Assembly: GCF_002563695.1 (NCBI RefSeq)
Contig: NZ_PDJI01000004.1
Coordinates: 2,666,001 to 2,730,000, forward strand
Direction: 5' to 3'
Length of the DNA stretch: 64,000 nt
Origin: Georgenia soli
GTDB lineage: Bacteria; Actinomycetota; Actinomycetes; Actinomycetales; Actinomycetaceae
Shown here: positions 40,223 through 49,418 of the stretch, one piece after another
Numbering within the stretch: position 1 is the first letter of the stretch
Layout of the letters: every line of letters begins with the position of its first letter
Position numbers and translations under genes: made by a program
Notes under the pieces: model-generated
Database searches by the model: none
The model's input: only the letters and a program-made list of their open reading frames with translations
What the model was told of the DNA's origin: nothing

Positions 40223-41281
40223 TCAGTCCAGCTCCTCGATGGTGATGCGTCCTGCGAAACGTTCGATCTGGTCCCGTCGCCCGGTCCCCAGCCCGCGCCG
40301 GGTGACGTTGAGCGCACCGGCCGCCGCACCGAGCCGGAGGGCGTCCATGACCTCCAGGCCCCGGCCGAGGCCGACGGCGATCCCGGCCGTCATGGAGTCG
40401 CCCGCGCCGCGGTGGTCGAGCGGGGTGACGACCGGTCCCACGGCGCGGCTCGCGCCGTCGGGCGTGACGAGGAGCGCGGGCGCCTCCGCGCGGGAGACGA
40501 CCATCGCACCCACCCCCTCGGCCACCAGGTGCTCGGCCGCGGCGCGGAGAGAGGCGGTGTCGTCCCGCTCGGCGTAGCCGGCCGCGACGACCTCCTCGTG
40601 GCTCATCTTCAGGACGGTGGGGCCCTCCCTGGCGGCCGCGCGGGCGGCGGAGGCGGAGAGGTCGGCCACCACGGGCTTGCCCGCGGAGCGCAGGTCGCGC
40701 ACGATCCGGCCGAAGAAGTTCGAGGGCACCACGGAGGACGGCTCCGCACCGGTGACGACCAGGACGTCGGACTCGAGGGCGTCCACCAGCACGGTGCCGT
40801 ACAGGTCGTCCAGCTCGTGACGGTTCAGCGCCGGCGGCGGCATGTGCGCCACCGTCTCGCGGTCCTCCCCGCGCAGGTCGAACACGTAGGCGCCGTTGCC
40901 CGCGTTGTAGGCGACCCCGTGGATCGTGAGCTGGTCGGTGCTGAGCATCTGCGCGATGGCGGCGCCGAGCTCACCGCCGAAGGGCGCGCACACCGTCACG
41001 TCGGCCCCCAGCGACACCGCCATCCGTGCCACCCACAGCCCCTGCCCGCCCGGGTGGAGATGGATGTCGGCATGGTCGCTCGGCTGCCCGGACTCCTCGT
41101 GGGCGGACGCGATCTCGACCACCAGCAGCGGTGTCGGCGCGACGACGCAGATCCGCGGCCGGGCGGGCCTGCCGCTGGGGACGGTGTCGGGGACGAACGA
41201 CGACGCAGCCTCCGCGGCGGACCTCACGCGGCCCGGGTCGGCACCTGCCGGGACCGGCCCGAAGGTGCTGGTCACGTCCAT
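40223..41281 (-). CDS. PfkB-family sugar kinase
   Basis: This 352-residue protein belongs to the ribokinase/PfkB superfamily. It has HPGGQGLWVARMAVSLGADVTVCAPFGG at ~77 and the catalytic DHRGAGDSMTAG near residue 288, whose Asp is the general base. It resembles 1-phosphofructokinases/tagatose-6-phosphate kinases most in layout, but the substrate is uncertain. The first ~40 residues are a non-conserved extension. TAGGCT ends 6 nt before the ATG (leaderless). surE follows after one base. Confidence 0.83.
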   Translation of the reverse strand: MDVTSTFGPVPAGADPGRVRSAAEAASSFVPDTVPSGRPARPRICVVAPTPLLVVEIASAHEESGQPSDHADIHLHPGGQGLWVARMAVSLGADVTVCAPFGGELGAAIAQMLSTDQLTIHGVAYNAGNGAYVFDLRGEDRETVAHMPPPALNRHELDDLYGTVLVDALESDVLVVTGAEPSSVVPSNFFGRIVRDLRSAGKPVVADLSASAARAAAREGPTVLKMSHEEVVAAGYAERDDTASLRAAAEHLVAEGVGAMVVSRAEAPALLVTPDGASRAVGPVVTPLDHRGAGDSMTAGIAVGLGRGLEVMDALRLGAAAGALNVTRRGLGTGRRDQIERFAGRITIEELD

Positions 41282-41401
41282 GCGGCGAGCCTAGGTGTCG
41301 GTGCCGCAGGGCGCGAGGGTTCGTCGGACGGAGCGGGAGGGGCGAGCGGTGCCGGCGGGCGGGGTCTGGCAGGAAGGCGGCGCCCGGTGCACCATGACGG
41401 G

Positions 41402-41902
41402 ATGACGAGTGAGTCGAGCACCCGCGCCCCGGGTCGGCCGGTCCGTCTCATCGAGGGGCAGGCGGCGAGCGAACGGGCGGCGCGTGCGCTGGCCGCCTAC
41501 TTCGCAGAGCTGGACCAGCGCTTCGAGGGCGGGTTCGAGCAGGACCTCCTCGAGCGGGTCCCGCCGGAGGAGGTCACCCCGCCGCACGGGGACTTCCTGC
41601 TCGTCACCGAGCTCGGCACGGGCAAGGTGCTCGGCTGCGGCGGGGTGCGGGTGCTCGACGAGGGCACCGTGGAGCTGCGCCGCATGTGGCTCGTGCCGGA
41701 CGTCCGCGGCCAGGGGCTCGGCCGCTTCCTGCTGCGCGCCCTCGAGAACCGTGCCCGGGCGCTCGGCGGGCGCCGTGTGGTGCTCAGCCTCAACCGCGCC
41801 CTCACCGAGGCGCGCGCCCTGTACGAGTCGGCCGGGTACGAGCCGGTGGACGCCTTCGAGGAGAACCCGTACGTCGATCTCTTCCTCGGCAAGGAGCTCT
41901 AG
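41402..41902 (+). CDS. GNAT-family N-acetyltransferase
   Basis: The 166 residues contain the acetyl-CoA-binding core VELRRMWLVPDVRGQGLGRFLLRALE (motif A, RGQGLG) and ALYESAGYEPVDAF (motif B). The protein substrate or metabolite is unknown. CACCAT ends 6 nt before the ATG, suggesting a leaderless message. It stands alone between a divergent kinase and the MscS gene. Confidence 0.85.
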   Translation: MTSESSTRAPGRPVRLIEGQAASERAARALAAYFAELDQRFEGGFEQDLLERVPPEEVTPPHGDFLLVTELGTGKVLGCGGVRVLDEGTVELRRMWLVPDVRGQGLGRFLLRALENRARALGGRRVVLSLNRALTEARALYESAGYEPVDAFEENPYVDLFLGKEL

Positions 41903-41995
41903 CTCCTGCCGCGCGCCGGGCCGTCCCGGGGGCCCGGCCGACCGCTCCCGGGTTTCGTCCAGGAACCGTCCAGGCTGCGAACGTAGCCTGGTCGG

Positions 41996-43873
41996 ATGGA
42001 TCAGGACACGGTTGGTGACACGGTGGGGGAGACGGTCGAGCAGACCGTCGAGTTCCTGACGATCGTCCTGTGGGTCGGCGGTGGGATCGTCGCGGGCCTG
42101 CTCGCGGCCATCATGGTGGCGTCGGTCACCCGGGTGGTCGCGCGGGGCCGGCCCATCGCCGGCTTCATCCGTCAGCGCTGCCGACGGCCGCTGCAGCTCA
42201 TGCTGGCCACCGTCGGGGCCTGGATCGGCCTGGTCGTCGCGTACCCGGTGGTCCAGGGGCAGGAGGCGGCGGCGCCGCTGTGGCGCCGGGTGGCCGAGCA
42301 CGGCCTGCTGATCGTCGAGATCGCCGCCGTGACGTGGTTCGTGGCGGGCCTGGTCCGGGTGGCGGAGGACATGGTCCTCGCCAAGGTCGGCGAAGGGGCC
42401 GTGAGCACCCGCGCGCGCCGGGTCCAGACGCAGTCCCAGGTCATGCGCCGGGTGGGGGTCGCCGTCGTCGCCGTCCTCGGCGTCTCGGCCATCCTGCTGA
42501 CGTTCCCCGGCGCCCGGGCGGCCGGCGCGTCCATCCTGGCCTCCGCGGGTGTCATCTCCGTCGTCGCCGGTCTGGCCGCCCAGACCACCCTCGGCAACGT
42601 CTTCGCCGGGCTGCAGCTCGCGTTCACCGACGCCATCCGCGTGGACGACATCGTCATCGTCGAGGGCGAGTTCGGGTACATCGAGGAGATCACCATGACG
42701 TACGTGGTGGTCCGGCTCTGGGACGACCGCCGCATGATCATGCCGTCCACGCACTTCACCGAGAACCCGTTCGAGAACTGGACCCGGCACGCCCCCGCGC
42801 TGCTCGGCGGGGTGGAGCTCGACCTGGACTGGCGCGTCCCGGTGCCGGCCATGCGCGCCGAGCTCGACCGGCTCCTGGCCGCCACCGACCTGTGGGACGG
42901 CCGCGTGGGCATCCTGCAGGTGCAGGACGCGACCAACGGCGTCATCCGCATCCGCGCCCTCGTCTCCGGCAAGGACGCCACGAGCCTCACCGACCTCAAG
43001 TACTACCTGCGCGAGGCCCTCGTGGACTGGGTCCAGACGAACGCCCCGTACGCCCTGCCGCGCAGCCGCTACGAGCACGACGTCGTGGAGCTGATGGACA
43101 ACGCGGCGGAGCTCGACCGCGGGCAGCTGGCCTCCGACGTGGCCGAGCTCGCCTCGGACGCCGCGGAGCTGGCCGCGCTCGACGGCGCCGGGCACCTCCC
43201 GCAGGACGACACCCTGCTCGCCCCGCCGCTCCCCGAGGACACCGACATCCGGAAGGCCCGGGCGGTGGCCGCGCGCCGCGCCCGCCGCCGGGCGGACCGC
43301 GAGGACCGTCGCCGCGCCCGCGAGCACGGCGGCCGCCTGCCGTCGGGCCACCGGCCGCGGCCCTCCGGCGACTCCACCGAGGTGATGGACCTCGGGGAGC
43401 TCGAGGCCGCCCGGCAGGCGTCCGAGGGCAGGGTGGCCGGACCGGACGGGGCCGAGGAGCCCGAGATCCCGGTCAGCCGCCCGCTGCGCCGGACGCCGGT
43501 GCGCGAGCGCACCGGCCGGGCCTCGGCCGAGCAGGCCCGCGAGAGGACCGCCGTCCTCGGTGCGACGACGACCACCGGCCACGAGTCGTCGCTGTTCACC
43601 GGCTCGCCGGAGGCGGAGGAGCGCGCCCAGGCGTTCAGCGGGCCCGGCGAGCACGTCTACGAGGAGCGGGAGCAGACGGCGGAGCGTCGCGCCGCGGACG
43701 AGCGTGCCTCGGACGACCGCGCCACGCACGCGGGCCGTGCCGCGGACGACGACGGTGACGGCGACGGCGACCGGGTGCGCCGCCCCGCCGACGCGGAGCG
43801 GCGAGCGCCGGCGGAGGACTCGCCCACGCGGATCCTCGGCCGCGACGCCACGCACGACGCCGACGACGGCTGA
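41996..43873 (+). CDS. MscS-family mechanosensitive channel with long charged tail
   Basis: The 625-residue protein begins with four or so membrane helices (residues ~18-185). The pore-lining segment [31 protein letters not shown] is followed by the beta domain ([22 protein letters not shown]) and an alpha/beta domain to ~360. It would open under membrane tension to release solutes. The remaining ~260 residues are an Arg/Glu/Asp-rich, probably cytoplasmic extension unusual for the core family. TAGCCT lies 6 nt before the ATG (leaderless). Confidence 0.88.
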   Translation: MDQDTVGDTVGETVEQTVEFLTIVLWVGGGIVAGLLAAIMVASVTRVVARGRPIAGFIRQRCRRPLQLMLATVGAWIGLVVAYPVVQGQEAAAPLWRRVAEHGLLIVEIAAVTWFVAGLVRVAEDMVLAKVGEGAVSTRARRVQTQSQVMRRVGVAVVAVLGVSAILLTFPGARAAGASILASAGVISVVAGLAAQTTLGNVFAGLQLAFTDAIRVDDIVIVEGEFGYIEEITMTYVVVRLWDDRRMIMPSTHFTENPFENWTRHAPALLGGVELDLDWRVPVPAMRAELDRLLAATDLWDGRVGILQVQDATNGVIRIRALVSGKDATSLTDLKYYLREALVDWVQTNAPYALPRSRYEHDVVELMDNAAELDRGQLASDVAELASDAAELAALDGAGHLPQDDTLLAPPLPEDTDIRKARAVAARRARRRADREDRRRAREHGGRLPSGHRPRPSGDSTEVMDLGELEAARQASEGRVAGPDGAEEPEIPVSRPLRRTPVRERTGRASAEQARERTAVLGATTTTGHESSLFTGSPEAEERAQAFSGPGEHVYEEREQTAERRAADERASDDRATHAGRAADDDGDGDGDRVRRPADAERRAPAEDSPTRILGRDATHDADDG

Positions 43874-43956
43874 CCGGGGCGACGGGCGCGCCGCCATGCC
43901 GCGCGTGCGGGCCCCGCCGCGTGCGCGTCCGGACCTCGGTGGCGCACCATGGAGCC

Positions 43957-44370
43957 ATGACGAAGATCGAGAAGACCGACGAGGAGTGGCGGGCAGAGCT
44001 CAACGACTTCGAGTTCCAGGTGCTGCGGCGGGCCGCCACGGAGCGGCCGTTCACCGGCAAGCTCCTGAACGAGGACCGTGAGGGCATCTACCGGTGCCGG
44101 GCCTGCGGTGCCGAGCTGTTCCGCTCGCACACCAAGTTCGAGGCGCACTGCGGGTGGCCGAGCTTCTACGCGCCGACCGAGTCCGACGCCGTCGAGCTCG
44201 TCGAGGACCGGTCGCACGGGATGGTCCGCACCGAGGTCCTGTGCGCCAGCTGCGGCTCCCACCTGGGTCACGTGTTCGACGACGCGCCGCAGACCCCCAC
44301 CGGTGACCGGTTCTGCATGAACTCGGTCTCGCTCACCTTCGAGGCCGACGGCGAGGGGGGCCAGGCCTGA
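43957..44370 (+). CDS. msrB: peptide-methionine (R)-S-oxide reductase (MsrB)
   Basis: This 137-residue enzyme repairs the R-epimer of methionine sulfoxide. Two zinc-binding CxxC pairs are visible (CRACG and CASCG), as are CGWPSFY and the catalytic Cys in [10 protein letters not shown]. The CACCAT hexamer 6 nt upstream of ATG 43957 suggests leaderless translation. The next gene begins 11 bases downstream. Confidence 0.95.
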   Translation: MTKIEKTDEEWRAELNDFEFQVLRRAATERPFTGKLLNEDREGIYRCRACGAELFRSHTKFEAHCGWPSFYAPTESDAVELVEDRSHGMVRTEVLCASCGSHLGHVFDDAPQTPTGDRFCMNSVSLTFEADGEGGQA

Positions 44371-44381
44371 CGGCGCCCGCC

Positions 44382-45176
44382 GTGCGCGTCCTCACCCTCA
44401 ACCTCCAGCACGCCGCCCCCGCCCGGACCGCAGTCGACGCCGGCGGCCCGGCCGGCGCGACGACGCTGGACCGGGCGGCCGAGGAGATCGCGGCCACGGG
44501 GGCCGACGTCGTCCTGCTCCAGGAGGTCGACCGCAACCTGCGCCGCTCCGGCGGCCTGGACCAGGCCGCGACCCTCGCGCAGCGGTTGGGGATGGCCCAC
44601 CGGTTCGCGGCGAACATCGCCGGCACGCGGGTGGGCGTCCCCCTGCCCGCCCGTGTCTCCACGCCCGCGCGCGGCTACGGCGTGGCCCTGCTGACGCGGC
44701 TGCCCGTCGCCACCTGGCACGTGATGCGGCTGCGCGGTGGAGGCCCCCGACGGCGCACCGGGCGCCCGGCCTGGTCGCCCCTCGGCTGGACGTGGGACCC
44801 CACGCGCGTGCTCCTGGCCGCCGTGCTGCGCACGGGGGCGGGGCCGGTGAGCGTCGGCGTCACGCACCTGTCGGTCAGGCCCGACGTCGCCCGCCGGCAG
44901 CTCACCGCCGCGGCTGGAGCGCTGCTGACCCTGCCCGGCCCGCACCTGCTCGGCGGAGACCTCAACCTCGACGCCGCCGCGGTGGCGTCCTCGGAGGTGG
45001 TCGCCGACGGGCGTCTGGCCCCGCTCGCGGCCGGCCTGACCTTCACCAACGCCCGCCCGCGCACCCAGCTCGACCACCTGCTCGCCTCCGGCCTCGTGGC
45101 GACGGGCCCCGCCGTCGTCCACCACCTCTCCGTCTCCGACCACGCCGGGCTCAGCGTGGACGTGCACCGGAGCTGA
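44382..45176 (+). CDS. endonuclease/exonuclease/phosphatase-family protein
   Basis: This 264-residue protein has the EEP fold motifs VLTLNLQH, VVLLQEVDRN, VGVTHLSV, LLGGDLNLD and SDHAGLSVDV. No signal peptide is present, so it is cytoplasmic. The target could be nucleic acid, phosphoinositide or another phosphodiester. The start GTG sits 11 bases after the msrB stop without a clear ribosome-binding site of its own, so it is probably coupled to msrB. Confidence 0.83.
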   Translation: MRVLTLNLQHAAPARTAVDAGGPAGATTLDRAAEEIAATGADVVLLQEVDRNLRRSGGLDQAATLAQRLGMAHRFAANIAGTRVGVPLPARVSTPARGYGVALLTRLPVATWHVMRLRGGGPRRRTGRPAWSPLGWTWDPTRVLLAAVLRTGAGPVSVGVTHLSVRPDVARRQLTAAAGALLTLPGPHLLGGDLNLDAAAVASSEVVADGRLAPLAAGLTFTNARPRTQLDHLLASGLVATGPAVVHHLSVSDHAGLSVDVHRS

Positions 45177-45273
45177 GCCGGCGACGGCGCCGGCCCCGCC
45201 CCTGGACGTGCGCCGGGCACCCCGGCCGGCGGTGGGAGGATGAGCCCGGACCGGACCGGAGGAGGGGGAACGC

Positions 45274-46197
45274 GTGGCAGGTGTGCTCACCGGCTTCGCG
45301 ACCCTCGCGATCGTCGTGACGCTCGGGTACGCGCTCGCCCGGTGGGGAGTCCTCGGCGAGGGCGCCGACACCGTGCTGAGCCGCCTGACGTTCTTCGCGG
45401 CGACACCTGCGCTGATGTTCCGCACGGTGGCGGCGGCGGAGGTCGGTGACGTCTTCTCGGCGGCCGCGCTGGTCAACGTCCTCACCGCGCTCGCCCTGGC
45501 GGCCGCCTACACGCTCGTCTGCGCCGTCCTGCTGCGGCAGCGGGGGGCGGAGCTGACCCTGGGCGCCCTGACGGCCAGCTACGTCAACGCGGGCAACCTC
45601 GGCATCCCGCTCCTCGTCTTCGCCGTCGGTGACGCCGCCGCGATCGCCCCCGTGCTGCTGCTGCAGCTGCTCGTCATGGTGCCCGTCAGCTTCTCCCTGC
45701 TCGACGCCCAGACGGGGCGGCGCGGCGTCTCCCTCACGCAGACGGTGACCATGCCCGTGCGCAACCCGCTCGTCATCGGGGTGCTGCTGGGCCTCGTCGT
45801 CTCCCTCACGGGCGTGCGCGTCCCGCAGGTGCTCGCGCTGCCGGTCGACATGGTCGCCGACCTCGCGATCCCCGCCATGCTCATCACCTTCGGCGTCTCC
45901 CTGCACGGCGCGCCCCTGCCCGGGCGCGGCGAGGTGCGGGCGCCGCTGTGGACCGCCGTCGTGCTGAAGAACCTCGGCGGGCCGCTGCTCGCCTACCTCC
46001 TGGGTGCCCACGCGTTCGGGCTGACCGGGAAGGAGCTGCTCGCCCCCGTGATCGTCGCGGCCCTGCCGACGGCGCAGAACGTCTTCGTCTACGCCATGCG
46101 GTACGGCCGGGCGGTGCCGATGGTGCGCGACGTCATCCTCGTGACCACGATCGGCTGCGTGCCGGTCGTGGTGGCCCTCGTGGGGGTGCTGGGATGA
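45274..46197 (+). CDS. AEC-family transporter (auxin efflux carrier-like)
   Basis: The 307 residues form about ten membrane helices in two halves, with SYVNAGNLGIPLLVFAVGD and PTAQNVFVYAMRYG as the characteristic AEC motifs. Bacterial members export malate or other organic acids; the substrate here is unknown. GGAGGAGGGGG precedes GTG 45274. It overlaps the EamA gene by ATGA, suggesting a two-transporter unit. Confidence 0.87.
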   Translation: MAGVLTGFATLAIVVTLGYALARWGVLGEGADTVLSRLTFFAATPALMFRTVAAAEVGDVFSAAALVNVLTALALAAAYTLVCAVLLRQRGAELTLGALTASYVNAGNLGIPLLVFAVGDAAAIAPVLLLQLLVMVPVSFSLLDAQTGRRGVSLTQTVTMPVRNPLVIGVLLGLVVSLTGVRVPQVLALPVDMVADLAIPAMLITFGVSLHGAPLPGRGEVRAPLWTAVVLKNLGGPLLAYLLGAHAFGLTGKELLAPVIVAALPTAQNVFVYAMRYGRAVPMVRDVILVTTIGCVPVVVALVGVLG

Positions 46198-47102
46198 GCC
46201 TGCCGCGCGGACCGGGCCGCCGCCCTGCCGTCCCGGCCCCGGCGATGTTCATGGTCTCCGGCGCCAGCCAGTACCTCGGCGCCGCCGTGGCCGTCGGCCT
46301 CTTCGTCCACATGCCGGCGACGACGGTGGCCTGGTGGCGGATGCTGGTCGCGGGGGCCTTCCTGCTGGTCTGGCGGCGTCCGTGGCGGGCGCCGTGGACC
46401 CGTCGCACGCTGGCGGCCTCCGCCCTCTTCGGGGTCGTCCTCGGGGCGATGAACCTCCTCTTCTACAGCGCCATCTACTACCTCCCGCTCGGGACCGCGG
46501 TCTCCCTGGAGTACCTCGGCCCGGTGGCGGTCGCGGCGCTCGCTGGACGGGGCCTGCGGGTGCGCGTCGCGATCGGCCTGGCGCTGCTGGGCGTGGTCTC
46601 CATCAGCGGGCTCGGGCTGGACTGGTCGGACCCGGGCACCGCCCCCGGCGTGCTGCTCGCGGTCCTCGCGGGGGCCGCGTGGGCGGTCTACATCCTGCTG
46701 GGGCGGCGGATCGCCGCCGGGCGGGACGGCCTGACGTCCCTCGCCGCCGGGATGGCCGTCGCCGCCGTCGTCTACGCGCCGGTCGCCGCGCCGACCGTCG
46801 GGATCGCGCTGAGGGACCTCGCGCTCCTCGCCACGGTCGTGGGCGTGGGGATCCTCTCCTCGCTCGTGCCGTACGCCATCGAGCAGGTCGCCCTCACCCG
46901 CCTCGCCGCACCGACCTTCGCGCTGCTGACCTCGCTCCTGCCCGCGACGTCTCTCGCGGCCGGGCTGGTGGTCCTCGGGCAGGTGCCGACGGCGGGGGAG
47001 ACGGTCGGCCTCGTCCTCATCTCCGTCGCGGTGCTGCTGGCCAGCCGGGAGGGCGATCCCGAACCGCGGCTGGACCGGCCGGACGCACCTCCGCCCGGCT
47101 GA
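46194..47102 (+). CDS. EamA-family (DMT) transporter
   Basis: This 302-residue membrane protein has ten helices in two EamA repeats. The first contains WWRMLVAGAFLL and YYLPLGTAVSLEYLGPVAVA, similar to RhtA-type amino-acid exporters; the second contains SSLVPYAIEQVALTRLAAPTFALL. Export of amino acids such as threonine or homoserine is a reasonable guess for this subgroup. It is translationally coupled to the AEC gene. Confidence 0.87.
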   Translation: MSLPRGPGRRPAVPAPAMFMVSGASQYLGAAVAVGLFVHMPATTVAWWRMLVAGAFLLVWRRPWRAPWTRRTLAASALFGVVLGAMNLLFYSAIYYLPLGTAVSLEYLGPVAVAALAGRGLRVRVAIGLALLGVVSISGLGLDWSDPGTAPGVLLAVLAGAAWAVYILLGRRIAAGRDGLTSLAAGMAVAAVVYAPVAAPTVGIALRDLALLATVVGVGILSSLVPYAIEQVALTRLAAPTFALLTSLLPATSLAAGLVVLGQVPTAGETVGLVLISVAVLLASREGDPEPRLDRPDAPPPG

Positions 47103-47299
47103 GCCGGGGAGCACAGCGCGGTCCGGGCGTCCCGGATCCCAGCGGGCCGTGAGCGATGTCCCAGAGGGCGCACCCTGGGCATTCCGGACCGGCACGTGCG
47201 ATACTGGGCGGCAGGTGGCGCGTCAACCGCGCCCCGACATCGCACTGCACGGCCACCGCGCCGGCGGGCACTCGCCCCGCCGATGACGAGTGAGCGGAG

Positions 47300-47323
47300 A
47301 TGCCTGCGGTGACCTTCTGCTGA
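47300..47323 (+). CDS. putative leader peptide MPAVTFC upstream of the helicase
   Basis: An ATG with GCGGAG directly ahead opens a seven-codon frame, MPAVTFC, that stops at 47321-47323, 15 nt before the helicase GTG. GATACT at 47200 could be the -10 of a ~127-nt leader containing it. The helicase Shine-Dalgarno-like GAGAGAAG (47324-47331) can pair partly with CTCTTC just before the start, so translation of the leader could change access to it. This is inference from layout. Confidence 0.4.
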   Translation: MPAVTFC

Positions 47324-47338
47324 GAGAAGTACCTCTTC

Positions 47339-48853
47339 GTGCCCCAGAACACCCCTGCGCCCACGACCGCCTCGTTCGACGCCCTGGGCGTCCCCGGCCT
47401 CCTGTCGCGGTCGCTGACCACGCGCGGCATCACCGCGCCCTTCCCGATCCAGACCGCGACGCTGCCCGACACGCTCGCCGGCCGCGACGTGCTCGGCCGC
47501 GGCCGCACGGGCTCCGGCAAGACGCTCGCGTTCTCGCTGCCCCTCGTGGCCCGGCTCGCCGCCCTCGTGCCCTCGGGCGAGTCGATCGCCGGGCGCACCA
47601 GGCCCGCGCACCCGCGCGGGCTCGTGCTGGCCCCGACGCGCGAGCTCGCCACCCAGATCGCCGAGACGATCACCCCGCTGGCAACCGCCGCGGGCCTGAG
47701 CGTGACCACGATCTTCGGCGGCGTCAGCCAGAACCGGCAGGTCGAGGCCATCAACCGCGGCGTCGACATCGTCGTGGCCTGCCCGGGCCGCCTCGAGGAC
47801 CTCATGGGCCAGCGCCTGATCCACCTCGACCGGATCGCCGTCACCGTCCTGGACGAGGCGGACCACATGGCCGACCTCGGCTTCCTGCCCGGCGTGACCC
47901 GGATCCTGCGGGCGACGCCGCGCGGCACCCAGCGTCTGCTCTTCTCGGCGACCCTGGACAACGGCGTTGACAAGCTCGTGACCCAGTTCCTCGACAACCC
48001 GCTGCACCACAGCGTCGACACGGCGTCCTCGCCCGTCGCCGCCATGGAGCACCACGTCTTCCTGGTGCCCTCCACCGACGCGAAGAACGAGCTCGTCCGC
48101 ACGCTCGCCTCCGGCAGCGCCCGCCGGCTGCTGTTCACCCGCACCAAGCACCAGGCCAAGAAGCTCGCGCGCCAGCTCACCTCGTCCGGCGTGCCCGCCG
48201 TGGAGCTGCACGGCAACCTCTCGCAGAACGCCCGCGAGCGCGGGCTCGACGCCTTCTCGTCCGGCGAGGTGCGCGTCATGGTGGCCACCGACATCGCCGC
48301 CCGCGGCATCCACGTCGACGACGTCGACCTCGTCGTCCACGTGGACCCGCCCGCCGAGCACAAGGCGTACCTGCACCGCTCCGGCCGCACGGCGCGCGCC
48401 GGCCACGGCGGCGACGTCGTCACCGTCGTCCTGCCCGAGCAGCGCAGCGACTTCCGGTCGCTGGCCCGGGCGGCGAAGATCTCCGCCGCGCCCGTGAGCG
48501 TGACGGCGGACGACCCGCGGGTGGCCGAGCTCGTCGGCGAGGTGGCCGCCGTCGTCGACCCGCAGCGGGCGCCGCTGGCCGCCTCGCGCAAGCCAGCGCC
48601 GCAGCAGCCCGGGGCCGGACGGGCCTCCGGGGGCTCGCGCCGTCGTCGCGGAGGCTCCGCCGCCGGACGGGCGAGCACCGGCACGAGCGGGGCGGGCTCG
48701 GCCCGCACCACTGTCAACGGCCGATCGGTCGGCGCCCCGGTGAACACCGGCTCCGCCGCGCCGGCCGCGTCGACCGGCGGGCGGGCACGGCCGGGACGTC
48801 GTCGTCGCGCAGGAGCCGCCCAGGGCGCGCCGCGCGGGGCCGTGAACCGCTGA
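47339..48853 (+). CDS. DEAD-box RNA helicase
   Basis: This 504-residue helicase shows a Q motif region (ITAPFPIQ), Walker A GRTGSGKT, Ia PTRELATQI, Ib GG and CPGR, DEAD (LDEADHM), SAT (FSATLD), VATDIAARGIHV and HRSGRTARAG. Such proteins unwind structured RNA, often in ribosome assembly or cold adaptation. The last ~110 residues are an Arg/Gly/Ala/Ser-rich disordered RNA-binding tail. The start GTG fits the conserved N-terminus. A long leader with a small upstream frame suggests post-transcriptional control. Its stop lies inside a 34-bp duplication. Confidence 0.93.
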   Translation: MPQNTPAPTTASFDALGVPGLLSRSLTTRGITAPFPIQTATLPDTLAGRDVLGRGRTGSGKTLAFSLPLVARLAALVPSGESIAGRTRPAHPRGLVLAPTRELATQIAETITPLATAAGLSVTTIFGGVSQNRQVEAINRGVDIVVACPGRLEDLMGQRLIHLDRIAVTVLDEADHMADLGFLPGVTRILRATPRGTQRLLFSATLDNGVDKLVTQFLDNPLHHSVDTASSPVAAMEHHVFLVPSTDAKNELVRTLASGSARRLLFTRTKHQAKKLARQLTSSGVPAVELHGNLSQNARERGLDAFSSGEVRVMVATDIAARGIHVDDVDLVVHVDPPAEHKAYLHRSGRTARAGHGGDVVTVVLPEQRSDFRSLARAAKISAAPVSVTADDPRVAELVGEVAAVVDPQRAPLAASRKPAPQQPGAGRASGGSRRRRGGSAAGRASTGTSGAGSARTTVNGRSVGAPVNTGSAAPAASTGGRARPGRRRRAGAAQGAPRGAVNR

Positions 48854-48899
48854 GTCGAGGCCGCCGCGCGGGGCCGTGAACCGCTGAGTCGAGGCCGCC
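48832..48899 (+). repeat. 34-bp tandem duplication spanning the helicase stop codon
   Basis: 48832-48865 is repeated exactly at 48866-48899, and a degenerate 16-base third copy follows. The unit carries the last codons and TGA of the helicase, so a second in-frame-looking ending lies just beyond the true stop. It looks like recent slippage. Confidence 0.88.
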
Positions 48900-49036
48900 G
48901 CACAGGGCGCTGAACAACTTGTGACGCACCTGTGACTCGTTTCAGGATGCGAGTCCTCCCTGTACCTGCGACGCTTCTTCTGTTCGTAGGACCAACGCCC
49001 GCACGCCCGTGCGGACGAGATTAGGGAGGTGCTCCC

Positions 49037-49306
49037 ATGGTTGGTGAGCTCATCGGTCTCATCATCTTCGGCGCCGTGATCGGCGCCCTCGCCCGTCTGG
49101 TCATGAAGGGCGACCAGAACATCGGCGTCATCTGGACGATCGTCCTCGGCGCCCTCGGTGCCGCCGTCGGCTACTGGCTCTCGGGACTCCTCGGGGTCGG
49201 TGAGACGGGCGGGATCGACTGGATCCGGTGGATCATCTCGATCATCGCGGCGGTGGTCTTCATCGGGATCTACATGGCTGCCACGGGTCGACGCGCGACG
49301 CGCTGA
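49037..49306 (+). CDS. GlsB/YeaQ/YmgE-family stress membrane protein
   Basis: The 89-residue protein has three hydrophobic segments with the family pattern GLIIFGAVIGALARLVMKGDQ, then VLGALGAAVGYWLSGLLGV and IIAAVVFIGIYM. Members are small inner-membrane proteins linked to stress, of unknown activity. GGGAGGTGC precedes the ATG. The 183-bp upstream region should hold its promoter. Confidence 0.88.
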   Translation: MVGELIGLIIFGAVIGALARLVMKGDQNIGVIWTIVLGALGAAVGYWLSGLLGVGETGGIDWIRWIISIIAAVVFIGIYMAATGRRATR

Positions 49307-49317
49307 CGCCTGAGCCG

Positions 49318-49357
49318 AGAAGTGGCCTGTCGCACCACGGTGCGGCCGGCCCCTTCT
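49318..49357. terminator. imperfect hairpin between GlsB-like and histidine kinase genes
   Basis: AGAAGTGGCC (49318-49327) pairs with GGCCCCTTCT (49348-49357) with one mismatch, enclosing a small CGCAC/GTGCG stem. It lies between convergent stops. Confidence 0.5.
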
Positions 49358-49418
49358 GCTGTGTGCTGACACGTCCTGCCGCGAGACCGCGGCTAGTCTG
49401 TGCGGCGAGGGCCAGCGG

